A DNA stretch of 64,000 nt. Origin: PWQG01 sp050486205 (lineage in GTDB: Bacteria > Pseudomonadota > Gammaproteobacteria > Pseudomonadales > Pseudohongiellaceae). The translations under genes were made by a program, and so were the position numbers. The notes under the pieces are model-generated. The model worked only from the letters and a program-made list of their open reading frames with translations, had not been told where the DNA came from and did no database searches. Within the stretch, counting starts at the first letter, position 1; every line of letters starts with the position of its first letter. This document shows, one piece after another, positions 1-8,482 of this stretch. The stretch covers positions 313,972 through 377,971 of the forward strand of contig JBJHCW010000005.1 of NCBI GenBank assembly GCA_050486205.1, in the 5' to 3' direction.

Positions 1-517
1 GCATCTGTTCAACACCGACCAGGTTATGCACCTGTAGCAGGTCAATGACATCGGTGCCAAGCAACCTGAAGGAATTCTCGATCTCTTCCAGTGCGTCCGC
101 CATGTCGGCCTGGCGAACCTTGGTTGCCAGGAACAGTTCATCCCGGTTGCCTGCCTCGGTAATCAGTTGACCCAGCACTTCTTCTGCATTGCCGTAGGAG
201 GGGGCTGTGTCAATCTTGTTGCCGCCCAGAATGGGCAGCTGGGTGATCACTTCGCGAAGAGGCGCCATGGCTGATTCGTCACTGGTATCTACCGTGTAGC
301 GACGGGCGGTGCCAATACCGATCAGGGGGATACGTTCACCGGTAGAAGGAATGGCCTTGGTTTGCAGTTCCAGTTGATCGGTTGTCATCTGAGCCATCAG
401 GTGGGCTGGCGTCAGAGCCAGGCCGGCGCTTGCACCCAGACCCAGGCCCAGGCCCAGTTTGAGTGAGTCACGCCGGGAAATGCCGCGAACCGGGCGTTTG
501 TGTGTCTTGTCAGTCAT
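1..517 (-). CDS. Tat-exported aldo/keto reductase, C-terminus cut by window edge
   Basis: The left edge truncates this reverse-strand gene, leaving about 172 N-terminal residues. Residues 1-43 look like a twin-arginine signal: S-R-R-D-S-L-K with the arginine pair at 15-16, a Gly/Leu-repeat hydrophobic stretch, then AHLMAQ as a plausible cleavage region. After it come IPLIGIGTARRY and IDTAPSYGNAEEVLG, the strand and Asp/Tyr region of the aldo/keto reductase barrel. Members reduce carbonyl compounds with NAD(P)H; an exported one with a Tat signal would be expected to fold with cofactor before export. The substrate cannot be told. The upstream neighbour on the same strand is an exported amidohydrolase 114 bases away, so co-transcription is possible. 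Confidence 0.8.
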   Translation of the reverse strand, partial: MTDKTHKRPVRGISRRDSLKLGLGLGLGASAGLALTPAHLMAQMTTDQLELQTKAIPSTGERIPLIGIGTARRYTVDTSDESAMAPLREVITQLPILGGNKIDTAPSYGNAEEVLGQLITEAGNRDELFLATKVRQADMADALEEIENSFRLLGTDVIDLLQVHNLVGVEQM

Positions 518-631
518 ATCACTTCCCCATTGTAGCCAGTACGTTCCATTCTGATCCTATCCCAGCGAAAAGGGTGATTGTGCCTCAGAGTGTTACAAGG
601 TGTTTCATCAGGGCGGCCGGCAGCCGCCGTG

Positions 632-1924
632 TCATGGACTGTATCCAAGATAGTCCAGGGCCAGCGCTGTCATGGCCTGCACGCCCACCGGCAACGCGCG
701 TTCATCGGCATAGAAGCGCGGTGAGTGATTCGGATGAATCTTGTCCGGATCGTCGGAGGCAACTCCGAGAAAGAAGAACAGCCCCGGCACTTCCTGGGCG
801 TAGTAGGAAAAGTCTTCTGCGCCGGTGGAGAGAGCAGCTTCTCCGAACTGATCGCCGGCAACACGTCTGAGTGTGGGTTCCATACGGTCTACCAGATCGT
901 GATCGTTGGCCGTGACCGGGTAACCGAGTTCGATTTCCACCTCAACACTGGCTCCGGCACTGGCGGCGATCTGTGCGGCGGTGCGTTCCACACGCTGATG
1001 TATCTGTTCACGGGTTGCGGCATCGAAGGTGCGCAGGGTGCCGATCATTTCCACGGTGTCGGGAATGATATTGCTGCGGACACCGCCGTTGATGGCGCCA
1101 ACGGTGACAATGGATGGCGTGGTGGTGGCATTGAGCTGACGACTGGGAATGGTCTGCAGGCCCAGAACGATCTGAGCGGCTACCACGATGGGGTCAATAC
1201 CGGCCCAGGGCTGTGCGCCGTGTGTCTGCTGGCCGTGAACCGTGATCCTGAATGAATCACTGGAAGCCATCATGCCGCCCTTGCGCACGGCAATACTGCC
1301 AACAGGGGCTGGAACCACATGCAGCCCGAACACAGCTTCCGGATGCAGCAGGTCAAACAGCCCTTCACGCAGCATCAGCTCCGCGCCACCTTCCTCGCCC
1401 GGTGGCGGGCCTTCCTCGGCGGGCTGGAAAATGAACATGATGTCGCCGGCAATATGGTCACGTATGCCCGCCAGCACCTCGGCTGTTCCCATCAGTACAG
1501 CCACGTGATTGTCGTGGCCGCAAGCGTGCATGACGCCCACTTCCTGACCATTGAACTCGGTGCGCACACGGCTGGCAAATGGCAGGTCCACTTCTTCTGT
1601 GACTGGCAGGGCGTCCATGTCTGCGCGCAGCGCAATTGCCGGCCCGGGTTGTCCACCCCTCAATATGCCGACCACGCCGGTATGGGCGATTTCGGTATGA
1701 ACCTCCAGATCCAGGTTGCGCAGGTGCTCGGCGATGATGCCTGCGGTACGGAACTCGCGATTGCCCAGTTCGGGGTGCTGGTGAATGTCGCGGCGCCACT
1801 CGACCACGCGAGGCATGACCTGATCGACCCGCGCCTGTACCGGTTCAGGCAATGCGTTCTGTGCAAGAACAGGAAAGCTGCTGAGCAGACTGCAGACAAG
1901 CAGTGACAGTGTGGGTAGTTTCAT
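632..1924 (-). CDS. exported M20D-family amidohydrolase (N-acyl amino acid / hippurate hydrolase type)
   Basis: A 430-residue protein. I chose the ATG at 1924 because it opens a clear Sec signal peptide (MKLPTLSLLVCSLLSSFPVLAQ) that a longer upstream reading would bury. The mature part carries the metal-binding pattern of M20D amidohydrolases: RRDIHQHPELGNREFRT near the start, MHACGHDNHVAVLMG, PAEEG followed by an acidic segment, and TGAEDFSYY near the end. Family members remove acyl groups from N-acyl amino acids or related amides. Export suggests action on periplasmic or environmental substrates. It lies downstream of ilvD on the same strand, separated by a strong hairpin. The substrate is not predictable. 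Confidence 0.88.
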   Translation of the reverse strand: MKLPTLSLLVCSLLSSFPVLAQNALPEPVQARVDQVMPRVVEWRRDIHQHPELGNREFRTAGIIAEHLRNLDLEVHTEIAHTGVVGILRGGQPGPAIALRADMDALPVTEEVDLPFASRVRTEFNGQEVGVMHACGHDNHVAVLMGTAEVLAGIRDHIAGDIMFIFQPAEEGPPPGEEGGAELMLREGLFDLLHPEAVFGLHVVPAPVGSIAVRKGGMMASSDSFRITVHGQQTHGAQPWAGIDPIVVAAQIVLGLQTIPSRQLNATTTPSIVTVGAINGGVRSNIIPDTVEMIGTLRTFDAATREQIHQRVERTAAQIAASAGASVEVEIELGYPVTANDHDLVDRMEPTLRRVAGDQFGEAALSTGAEDFSYYAQEVPGLFFFLGVASDDPDKIHPNHSPRFYADERALPVGVQAMTALALDYLGYSP

Positions 1925-1983
1925 GATGGATTGTTCCTGTGGCACTTGTGCTGGAACAATCAGCTTAGCCGAGCCCGGTCGGC

Positions 1984-2011
1984 ATGACCAGCCCTGGTTC
2001 GGGCTGGTCAT
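1984..2011 (-). terminator. perfect hairpin between ilvD and the amidohydrolase gene
   Basis: An 11-base perfect inverted repeat (ATGACCAGCCC / GGGCTGGTCAT) with a 6-base loop lies 31 bases downstream of the ilvD stop. No T-run follows on the minus strand, so it may be a weak or Rho-assisted terminator, or an mRNA-stabilising hairpin. Confidence 0.4.
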
Positions 2012-2042
2012 GTGTGTCCGACGCTTGTCTCAAGGTCAGTCG

Positions 2043-3731
2043 TCAGAGGTTTTCCAGATACTTGTCTGTGACTGCGCCTTCGGAGGCCGATGACACCGTA
2101 TTGGCATACTTGGCCAGAACGCCGCGGGTATACCGTGCTGGGGGCTTCTGCCAGGCTGCCAGTCGTTGTGTGATGATGTGGTCATCCACATGCAAAACAA
2201 CCTGCTGGTTTTCAGCGTCAATGGTGATTTTGTCACCATCTTCGACAACGGCAATGGGGCCGCCTTCTATGGCTTCCGGCGTTACGTGTCCGACCACAAA
2301 ACCATGGCTGCCACCGGAGAAGCGGCCATCAGTGATCAGTGCGACGTCCTGCCCCAGGCCACGGCCCATGATGGCCGAGGTGGGGCTGAGCATTTCCCGC
2401 ATGCCCGGTGCTCCCTTGGGGCCTTCGTAGCGGATCACAATCACATCGCCCCTGGTGACCGAGCCATCCAGGATGCCCTTCAGTGAATCTTCCTCTGAAT
2501 GGAATACCCGGGCGTGTCCTGTGAAGCGCAATCCTTCCTTGCCGGTGATCTTGGCAACAGCGCCGCCGGGTGCCAGGTTGCCTTTCATCACGACCAGATG
2601 GCTGTTGCTCTTGATGGGGTTTTCAAAGGCGTGAATGATGTCCTGACCTTCCGGATAGGGACTGACTTCAGCGAGATTCTCTGCCAGCGTCCTGCCAGTG
2701 ACCGTCAGGCAGTTGCCGTCCAGCAGGCCGCGATCGAGCATCATTTTCATCAACGGCTGGATACCACCGATCTGGATCAGCTCGGACATCAGATACTTGC
2801 CGCTCGGGCGCAGGTCCGCCAGCACCGGCACGTCCTTGCCGATACGTGTGAAGTCGTCCAGTGTGATACTGACACCAATGCTGTGCGCCATGGCAATCAG
2901 GTGCAACACAGCGTTGGTGGAGCCACCAAGTGCAATGATCACCTTGATGGCGTTCTCGAACGCCGATCTTGTCATGATGTCGGAAGGTTTGATATCGCGG
3001 CGCAACAGTTCCATGATGGCCTCGCCGGCGCGCAGGCAGTCCTGTTGTTTGTCTTTTGAGATGGCGTCCTGGGCCGAGCTGTTGGGCAGACTCATGCCAA
3101 GTGCCTCGATGGCTGAGGCCATGGTGTTGGCAGTGTACATGCCACCACAGGAACCGGGGCCGGGAATGGCCGTCTCCTCGATCTGCTTGAGTTCGATATC
3201 CGAGACCGTGCCACTGGCGTGACCGCCAACGGCTTCAAAGACGGACACGATATCGGTGTGGTTCTTGCCGGGCTGGATGGTTCCGCCATAAATGAATATT
3301 GCGGGCCGGTTCAGTCTGGCCAGTCCCATCACACAGCCAGGCATGTTCTTGTCGCAGCCGCCGATGGCAATGATGGCGTCATGGCCCATGCAGCCTGATA
3401 CAGATTCGATGGAGTCGGCTATCACCTCGCGTGATACCAGGGAATACTTCATGCCCTCGGTGCCCATTGAAATGCCGTCGGAGACCGTAATTGTATTGTA
3501 GATGATGCCCTTGCCACCTGCAGCGTCCACGCTCTGGTTGACCACCTCGGCCAGTGCGTTGATGTGCATGTTGCAGGGGGTCACCATGCTCCATGTGGAG
3601 GCCACACCAACCTGCGGCTTGCGGAAGTCCTCGTCACCGAATCCCACGGCGCGCAACATGGCGCGGCTGGGCGCGTGTTCGACGCCATCGGTGACCTTGC
3701 TCGAATATTTGCGAATTTTCTTGTCAGTCAT
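2043..3731 (-). CDS. ilvD: dihydroxy-acid dehydratase
   Basis: A 562-residue IlvD/Edd family protein. It dehydrates 2,3-dihydroxy-3-methylbutanoate and 2,3-dihydroxy-3-methylpentanoate to 2-oxo acids in valine, isoleucine and leucine synthesis in the cytoplasm. The three expected iron-sulfur ligands are visible: Cys53 (MVTPCNMH), Cys126 (GGCDKNMPGC) and Cys195 (GPGSCGGMYTANTM). The protein is shorter than E. coli IlvD (about 616 residues) and matches the short subgroup, which often carries a [2Fe-2S] cluster; that cluster type is inference. The ATG start gives MTDKKIRKYSSKVTDG, typical of the subgroup. No other branched-chain gene is nearby. Confidence 0.95.
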   Translation of the reverse strand: MTDKKIRKYSSKVTDGVEHAPSRAMLRAVGFGDEDFRKPQVGVASTWSMVTPCNMHINALAEVVNQSVDAAGGKGIIYNTITVSDGISMGTEGMKYSLVSREVIADSIESVSGCMGHDAIIAIGGCDKNMPGCVMGLARLNRPAIFIYGGTIQPGKNHTDIVSVFEAVGGHASGTVSDIELKQIEETAIPGPGSCGGMYTANTMASAIEALGMSLPNSSAQDAISKDKQQDCLRAGEAIMELLRRDIKPSDIMTRSAFENAIKVIIALGGSTNAVLHLIAMAHSIGVSITLDDFTRIGKDVPVLADLRPSGKYLMSELIQIGGIQPLMKMMLDRGLLDGNCLTVTGRTLAENLAEVSPYPEGQDIIHAFENPIKSNSHLVVMKGNLAPGGAVAKITGKEGLRFTGHARVFHSEEDSLKGILDGSVTRGDVIVIRYEGPKGAPGMREMLSPTSAIMGRGLGQDVALITDGRFSGGSHGFVVGHVTPEAIEGGPIAVVEDGDKITIDAENQQVVLHVDDHIITQRLAAWQKPPARYTRGVLAKYANTVSSASEGAVTDKYLENL

Positions 3732-3851
3732 GAGCCCGTGTTCCTGAGGTCATATTTGCGATGAAAGGACAGGGCGGCACTATACACGGTTTCGTTTTTC
3801 CGGTCGATTCGGGTAACATCCCGGTTCTACCCGTGGGGGGTACCAGATGAT

Positions 3852-3878
3852 TGGCCAAATGAGTGGCCAAATGAGTGG
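3852..3878. repeat. short tandem duplication upstream of the PQQ dehydrogenase gene
   Basis: The 12-base unit TGGCCAAATGAG occurs twice in tandem (3852-3863, 3864-3875) followed by TGG. Each unit carries an in-frame ATG. The preferred start of the downstream gene lies after the repeat, at 3898, so the repeat is probably in the leader. Confidence 0.6.
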
Positions 3879-3897
3879 AAAGGGGAGCGCGAAACGT

Positions 3898-5736
3898 ATG
3901 TTCAGACAAGCCAGGGCAGTTGTGGCTGCAACGGTCGCCGGTGTAACGGCCGGGATTTTGAGTTTCGGTGTACACGCCGCTGATATTGATGCCGAGACAT
4001 TGTACAACCAGTACTGCGCGGTCTGCCATGCCGACCCGGATGATGGCCGTACTCCCAGTCGCCAGGCGCTTCTGGGTTTCAACGCCAACAGCATCCACCA
4101 GTCGCTGACCCAGGGCATCATGCAACCGCAGGCAGCTGCACTCACCGATGAACAGATCATTGTGCTGTCCGAGTATCTTTCCAACAGCACCTACAACCCT
4201 ATGCTTACCGCAAGTGTTGCCGTCTGTGACAGCGAAATGCCAGCCTTTGACCTTGATCAGGCAAACAACTGGAACGCCTGGGGCAACAGCCTGGGTAATT
4301 CCCGCTTCCAGGGCGCCGAGGGCACCAATATCAATGCCGGCAATATCGACAGGCTTGAGCTGGTATGGGCTTTTGGTCTGGAGGGCGCCAATGTATCGAG
4401 AGCGCAGCCCACAGTCATCAGTGACACGATGATTCTGGGCAGCCCCAGCGGTACCGTTTACGCCATGGATATCCACAGCGGCTGCGCCTACTGGACCTAT
4501 TCGGCCATTGCCGAGGTGCGTGGGTCCATTCCTGTCGGTTATTCCGAATCGCAGGATCGCTTTCTTGCCGTGGTGGCCGATGCCACCAACCGTATCCAGG
4601 TACTGGACGCACGCACCGGCGAACGCCTCTGGTGGGACGACGTGGATGACAACCGCTACGCGCGGAGCACCGGCTCACCTGTAATACACGAGGACCGTGT
4701 ATTTGTGCCGGTATCGTCCACTGAAGTCAGTGCTGCCGGCAGGCCTGATCATCATTGCTGTACCTTCCGTGGCAACGTTGCGGCCTATGACATCAACACC
4801 GGAGAGAAGCTCTGGCATACCTATGTCATGGATGAGGCAAAGAAGGTCGGAGAAAACGCCATTGGCAATCCGGTCTATGCGCCCTCAGGCGCGCCAATCT
4901 GGCAGGCACCTTCGGTGGATCCGGCGCGTAATATTGTCTACGCCGGCACCGGCCAGAATTACAGTCGTCCGACTACAGAAACCAGCAACGCCGTAATCGC
5001 GTTTGATATGGACAGCGGTGACATGCGCTGGGTGTTCCAGACCGAGTCTGACGATGCATTCACCATGGCCTGCGTTGCCGGACGTGACCATCCCAACTGT
5101 CCGGACGCTGGCCCCGATGTGGACATCGGTGCGCCGATCCTGCCGGTTACGCTGTCCGATGGTCGCGATATGGTGGTTACAGGCACCAAGGGTGCCGTGA
5201 TCTTCGGACTGGATCCGGACAATGAAGGCGAAGTGCTCTGGAAGACCCGAATCGGGCAGGGCAGTCCGCTCGGTGGTGTGCACTGGGGCATGACCCATAT
5301 CGGCGACACCCTGTTTGTACCCAACGCCGACCGCACTGCCGGACAGGTGGATTTCCCGCAGCAGCCAGGTCTGCACGCAATTGACATGAAGACTGGCGAG
5401 ATTCTGTGGTACACGCCGTCGCCCGAACGTTGTGCAGAAGGTCAGCAGGGCTGTTTCGACAGTTACTCGGCACCGGCTACCGCTACTGCGGACATGGTAT
5501 TGGCGGGGTCACTCAGCGGCGTTCTGTTCGCCCACGATCCGAAGACTGGCGAGGTGATCTGGGAATACGATACACGGAAATCCTATGACACAGTCAATGG
5601 TGTTGAGGCCAATGGTGGTTCCCTGGATTCCACCGGGCCAGTGCTGACCGGCGACTACATGATCGTGAATGCCGGATATGCAACATTTGGCCAGATACCC
5701 GGCAATGTCATGCTGGTCTTCAGGCTCAGGGATTGA
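3898..5736 (+). CDS. exported cytochrome c / PQQ-type beta-propeller dehydrogenase
   Basis: A 612-residue protein. The ATG at 3898 opens a signal peptide (MFRQARAVVAATVAGVTAG) and follows AAAGGGGAG about 11 bases upstream; two in-frame ATGs further 5' lie in a tandem repeat. Residues 28-100 form a small cytochrome c domain with heme motif C40-A-V-C-H44 and Met75 as a possible axial ligand. The remainder is a quinoprotein-like propeller with repeated blade motifs (GERLWW, GEKLWH, GDMRWVF, GEVIWEY) and a Cys-Cys pair in HHCCTFRG. This layout resembles cytochrome-fused polyvinyl-alcohol-type quinoprotein dehydrogenases, which oxidise alcohols in the periplasm and pass electrons to heme. The substrate is unknown, and PQQ binding is inferred from family resemblance. 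Confidence 0.85.
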   Translation: MFRQARAVVAATVAGVTAGILSFGVHAADIDAETLYNQYCAVCHADPDDGRTPSRQALLGFNANSIHQSLTQGIMQPQAAALTDEQIIVLSEYLSNSTYNPMLTASVAVCDSEMPAFDLDQANNWNAWGNSLGNSRFQGAEGTNINAGNIDRLELVWAFGLEGANVSRAQPTVISDTMILGSPSGTVYAMDIHSGCAYWTYSAIAEVRGSIPVGYSESQDRFLAVVADATNRIQVLDARTGERLWWDDVDDNRYARSTGSPVIHEDRVFVPVSSTEVSAAGRPDHHCCTFRGNVAAYDINTGEKLWHTYVMDEAKKVGENAIGNPVYAPSGAPIWQAPSVDPARNIVYAGTGQNYSRPTTETSNAVIAFDMDSGDMRWVFQTESDDAFTMACVAGRDHPNCPDAGPDVDIGAPILPVTLSDGRDMVVTGTKGAVIFGLDPDNEGEVLWKTRIGQGSPLGGVHWGMTHIGDTLFVPNADRTAGQVDFPQQPGLHAIDMKTGEILWYTPSPERCAEGQQGCFDSYSAPATATADMVLAGSLSGVLFAHDPKTGEVIWEYDTRKSYDTVNGVEANGGSLDSTGPVLTGDYMIVNAGYATFGQIPGNVMLVFRLRD

Positions 5737-5777
5737 CGTGCAGGCACGGATCAAGCCCGGGGCCGGTTGGTGAAGCA

Positions 5778-6290
5778 ATGATGCAGAGCAGTCAGGTGTA
5801 CTGGAGTTATATGGATTCGCCGATTGGCAACCTGTTGCTTGCCGGTGATGCCAGGGCACTGCATTACCTGGGTTTTCCGGAGGGCAGTATGGCGCGTGAG
5901 CCCGAGCCGGGCTGGTTGCGGCGCAATTCGGTATTCGAGCCTGCCAAGCGGCAGCTTGACGCGTACTTCCAGGGCAGGCTGACTGCCTTTGATCTGCCGC
6001 TGGCTCCGCGTGGCAGCGATTTCCAGCAGGCGGTCTGGCAGGCGATGCTGGCAATTCCCTACGGAGAAACCCGCAGTTACAGTGAGTTGGCGGCTGCCGT
6101 TGGCAGTCCGTCAGCCAGCCGCGCAGTTGGATCGGCAGCCGGGCGTAATCCCATCCCTGTCATTATTCCCTGTCACCGGATCATTGGCAGCGACGGCGCC
6201 ATGGTGGGATTTGGTGGTGGCATCAAGACCAAGAAGTATCTCCTGGCACTTGAACAAAGCCATCTGCCATTCAGTCTGACCGCTGACTAG
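5778..6290 (+). CDS. ogt: methylated-DNA-[protein]-cysteine S-methyltransferase
   Basis: A 170-residue repair protein that transfers alkyl groups from O6-alkylguanine to its own cysteine. The acceptor motif IIPCHRIIG is intact, preceded by the helix-turn-helix segment (SDFQQAVWQAMLAIPYGETRSYSELA) here cited by its ends, and followed by GFGGGIKTKKYLL. The N-terminal domain (SPIGNLLLAGDARALHYLGF) is of the Ogt/Ada-C type. I chose the first of two adjacent ATGs at 5778; an upstream in-frame start would add 15 residues unlike the family. The gene follows the PQQ dehydrogenase by 41 bases. Its 3' end overlaps the convergent diguanylate cyclase gene by 20 bases. Confidence 0.92.
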   Translation: MMQSSQVYWSYMDSPIGNLLLAGDARALHYLGFPEGSMAREPEPGWLRRNSVFEPAKRQLDAYFQGRLTAFDLPLAPRGSDFQQAVWQAMLAIPYGETRSYSELAAAVGSPSASRAVGSAAGRNPIPVIIPCHRIIGSDGAMVGFGGGIKTKKYLLALEQSHLPFSLTAD

Positions 6291-7263
6291 GCTGGCGCCT
6301 GCGGACGGTGCCGTATATTACACTGCGATTGCGACCCGATTGCTTTGCATCATACAGCGCCAGATCGGCTGACCCGATCCACTGGGTGTGTGTATTCATA
6401 TCATTGTCCAGGGCACAGACACCCAGACTGATGGTGACGCCCATCATGGCATTGTTCCACTCCACCCGTGCTGCAGCCACGCGCTCTCGCAGCCGCTCTG
6501 CCAGTACCAGTGCCTGGGTTGCCCGGGTATCCGGCAGGATTACAGCAAACTCTTCGCCGCCATAGCGCCCGGCTGTGTCGGTAGCGCGTACTGTCTGTTG
6601 GATGATTTCTGACACTTCCCGCAGCACGGTGTCACCGGCCTGATGTCCAAGCTCATCGTTGAACTGCTTGAAGTTGTCAATATCCAGCATGATCAGACTC
6701 GAGATCTGCCTGTTTCGCTTGCAGCGCAAAAATTCCAGTTCCAGACATTCTTCCCAATAACCTCGATTGTACAGGGTGGTAAGGGTATCGGTACGGCTGA
6801 GCTGGCGCAGTGACTCATTGGCCAGTTCGAGTTGCTTGCGGTTTGCCGCCACTTCGGTCACATCGTACACAAGCATGCATACCTGAGTAACCTGGCGTGT
6901 ACTGTCTGCCAGTGGAATGATTGTGATGTTCTGGTACATCAGTTCCGAGTGTCCGGTCAACGGCCGGCTGCTCCGGAACTCGAACACACGGGGACGTTGC
7001 TCCCATGTCGAGTACGAGCGGATGTGGAGGCTGAATACCGAGTCGATTTTTTTCTTGAGCCACGTCTCGGGCAGGTTCGGGAATACGCTGAACAGGTTCT
7101 GGTCCCGCGCTTCGCTGGTGTGGATGCCGCTGTGGTTTTCCATGAAACTGTTCCACAGACGGATAGTGTAGTTGCGGTCCAGCAGCACGAGTCCAACATC
7201 CACGGTCTGCAACAACTGCAGCAACTGATGCAGTTCGGTCATGTTGTCACTGTCAATTGACAT
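6271..7263 (-). CDS. PAS-GGDEF diguanylate cyclase
   Basis: A 330-residue cytoplasmic protein with no membrane segment. Residues ~12-135 form a PAS-like sensor domain (VGLVLLDRNYTIRLWNSF is typical). Residues ~155-320 form a GGDEF domain with active-site motif GGEEF at 235-239. An RATD motif at 226-229 sits five residues upstream, the position of the product-inhibition I-site. It should convert two GTP to cyclic di-GMP, with PAS modulating activity. The start overlaps the end of the upstream receiver/CheC gene by 11 bases, so the two are probably translationally coupled and act together. The PAS ligand cannot be told. Confidence 0.92.
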   Translation of the reverse strand: MSIDSDNMTELHQLLQLLQTVDVGLVLLDRNYTIRLWNSFMENHSGIHTSEARDQNLFSVFPNLPETWLKKKIDSVFSLHIRSYSTWEQRPRVFEFRSSRPLTGHSELMYQNITIIPLADSTRQVTQVCMLVYDVTEVAANRKQLELANESLRQLSRTDTLTTLYNRGYWEECLELEFLRCKRNRQISSLIMLDIDNFKQFNDELGHQAGDTVLREVSEIIQQTVRATDTAGRYGGEEFAVILPDTRATQALVLAERLRERVAAARVEWNNAMMGVTISLGVCALDNDMNTHTQWIGSADLALYDAKQSGRNRSVIYGTVRRRQPSQRSD

Positions 7264-8323
7264 CGTTGGTGCTCTCGTCCCGGATCAGCAGGGACACACG
7301 CTTTTGAAGCACTGCCATTGAATCACCTGTAAATGCGAGAATCAGGTGGCAGGCGGACTCACCCAGCAGTCGATAGGTGATTTCGATGACCATAACGGCA
7401 GTCTGTGCGTCGGCGGGCTTGTTATCGATGCCAAGCAGTCTGGGCAGCACCTGCTGGTGGCCCAGCACGGCGGGATAACCGTGGTTGAACTGAAGGTCAA
7501 GCTGTTCGCTGATGCCGTTCAGGCAGCTGCCTGCCAACAGTCCACAGAGCTCGATCAGCGTATCGAACATGGCGGCGGCGTCCGATACCTGTGGACCGTT
7601 GCTGATTCGCGTTTCCCGGGCGTTGCGTCCGATCTGCTGGCTGACTGCCGTCAGGGCGGTGCTCTCCATGACCAGAATGGCTTCACCACTGATGCCACGG
7701 CCACAAAATCCCTGACTTACAGCAGTGAGTCGGGCGTGACGGGCGCAAGCCAGTAATCCAGGCAGTTGTTGATAGTGGCAATGATAGACAATGGGGACCG
7801 GGAGGGCGATAAAGCTTTTCAACAAGGTGCTCAGCTTGCTGGCGGCCTGCCCCATGGCGATGTTCACTACCTCGCGGATGACTTCGTCGAATACCGGTTC
7901 GTTTTCGAAAAGATCATTTGAATCATGGCTTTGGGGCTCACTTCTTATGCTGTTCTCGGACATCAGTCCGAAGCGCAGCAGCGTCTGGCGAACCAGGTCG
8001 CGTGATATTGGTTTCGCGAGAAAATCCAGCGCCCCGTGTTCCATCACCCATTGGCGCGCCTTTGGCTGAATGTCGCCGGAGACCACAAGTACCACACAAG
8101 GCAGGTCCTGCTGTTTTATCTGCTCAAGCACTTCATAACCACTCATTCCTGGCATGGTCAGATCCAGAAACATCACCTCGGCCTCGCCGCGGCGGATGGC
8201 TGACAGTGCTTCATGACCATCGGCAGCAAAGCTCAGGGAAACATCCCACTCAGCTGGCAGTGCACGCGCCATCTGTTTACGCGCCATGCTGGAATCATCA
8301 CAGATCAGCACTGGTGTGGCCAT
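7253..8323 (-). CDS. response regulator: CheY-like receiver fused to CheC/CheX-type phosphatase domain
   Basis: A 356-residue protein. Residues 1-120 are a receiver domain with acidic pair D9/D10, phospho-acceptor D54 (FLDLTMPG), Ser82 and Lys104 (AKP). After a linker, residues ~135-345 resemble CheC/CheX phosphatases; FDEVIREVVNIAMGQAASKL matches the E-x3-N helix that dephosphorylates CheY-P in that family. Such a fusion could dephosphorylate itself or a partner regulator. It has no DNA-binding domain. The next gene, overlapping by 11 bases, is a PAS-GGDEF cyclase, suggesting control of cyclic di-GMP. No cognate kinase is adjacent. The start ATG follows GGAA at short spacing. Domain boundaries are approximate. 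Confidence 0.85.
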   Translation of the reverse strand: MATPVLICDDSSMARKQMARALPAEWDVSLSFAADGHEALSAIRRGEAEVMFLDLTMPGMSGYEVLEQIKQQDLPCVVLVVSGDIQPKARQWVMEHGALDFLAKPISRDLVRQTLLRFGLMSENSIRSEPQSHDSNDLFENEPVFDEVIREVVNIAMGQAASKLSTLLKSFIALPVPIVYHCHYQQLPGLLACARHARLTAVSQGFCGRGISGEAILVMESTALTAVSQQIGRNARETRISNGPQVSDAAAMFDTLIELCGLLAGSCLNGISEQLDLQFNHGYPAVLGHQQVLPRLLGIDNKPADAQTAVMVIEITYRLLGESACHLILAFTGDSMAVLQKRVSLLIRDESTNDVN

Positions 8324-8482
8324 CAGGGTTCCATGTTGGGGAAGTCAATGGTATCGACTGTATCAAGTGAGGAAGTGGCGAAGTGTAGCAGATTTTTCGC
8401 CAGTGGCCAGCGTCATGGCTTGCGAATTCTGGCAGGGACATTATGATGTGACGCCTGTATATACAAGCGTGGTGCATTACAC

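Noticed and set aside
3724..4476. 250-codon minus-strand frame opposite the 5' part of the PQQ dehydrogenase gene
   Set aside because: Shadow frame that also overlaps the ilvD start; no homology visible.
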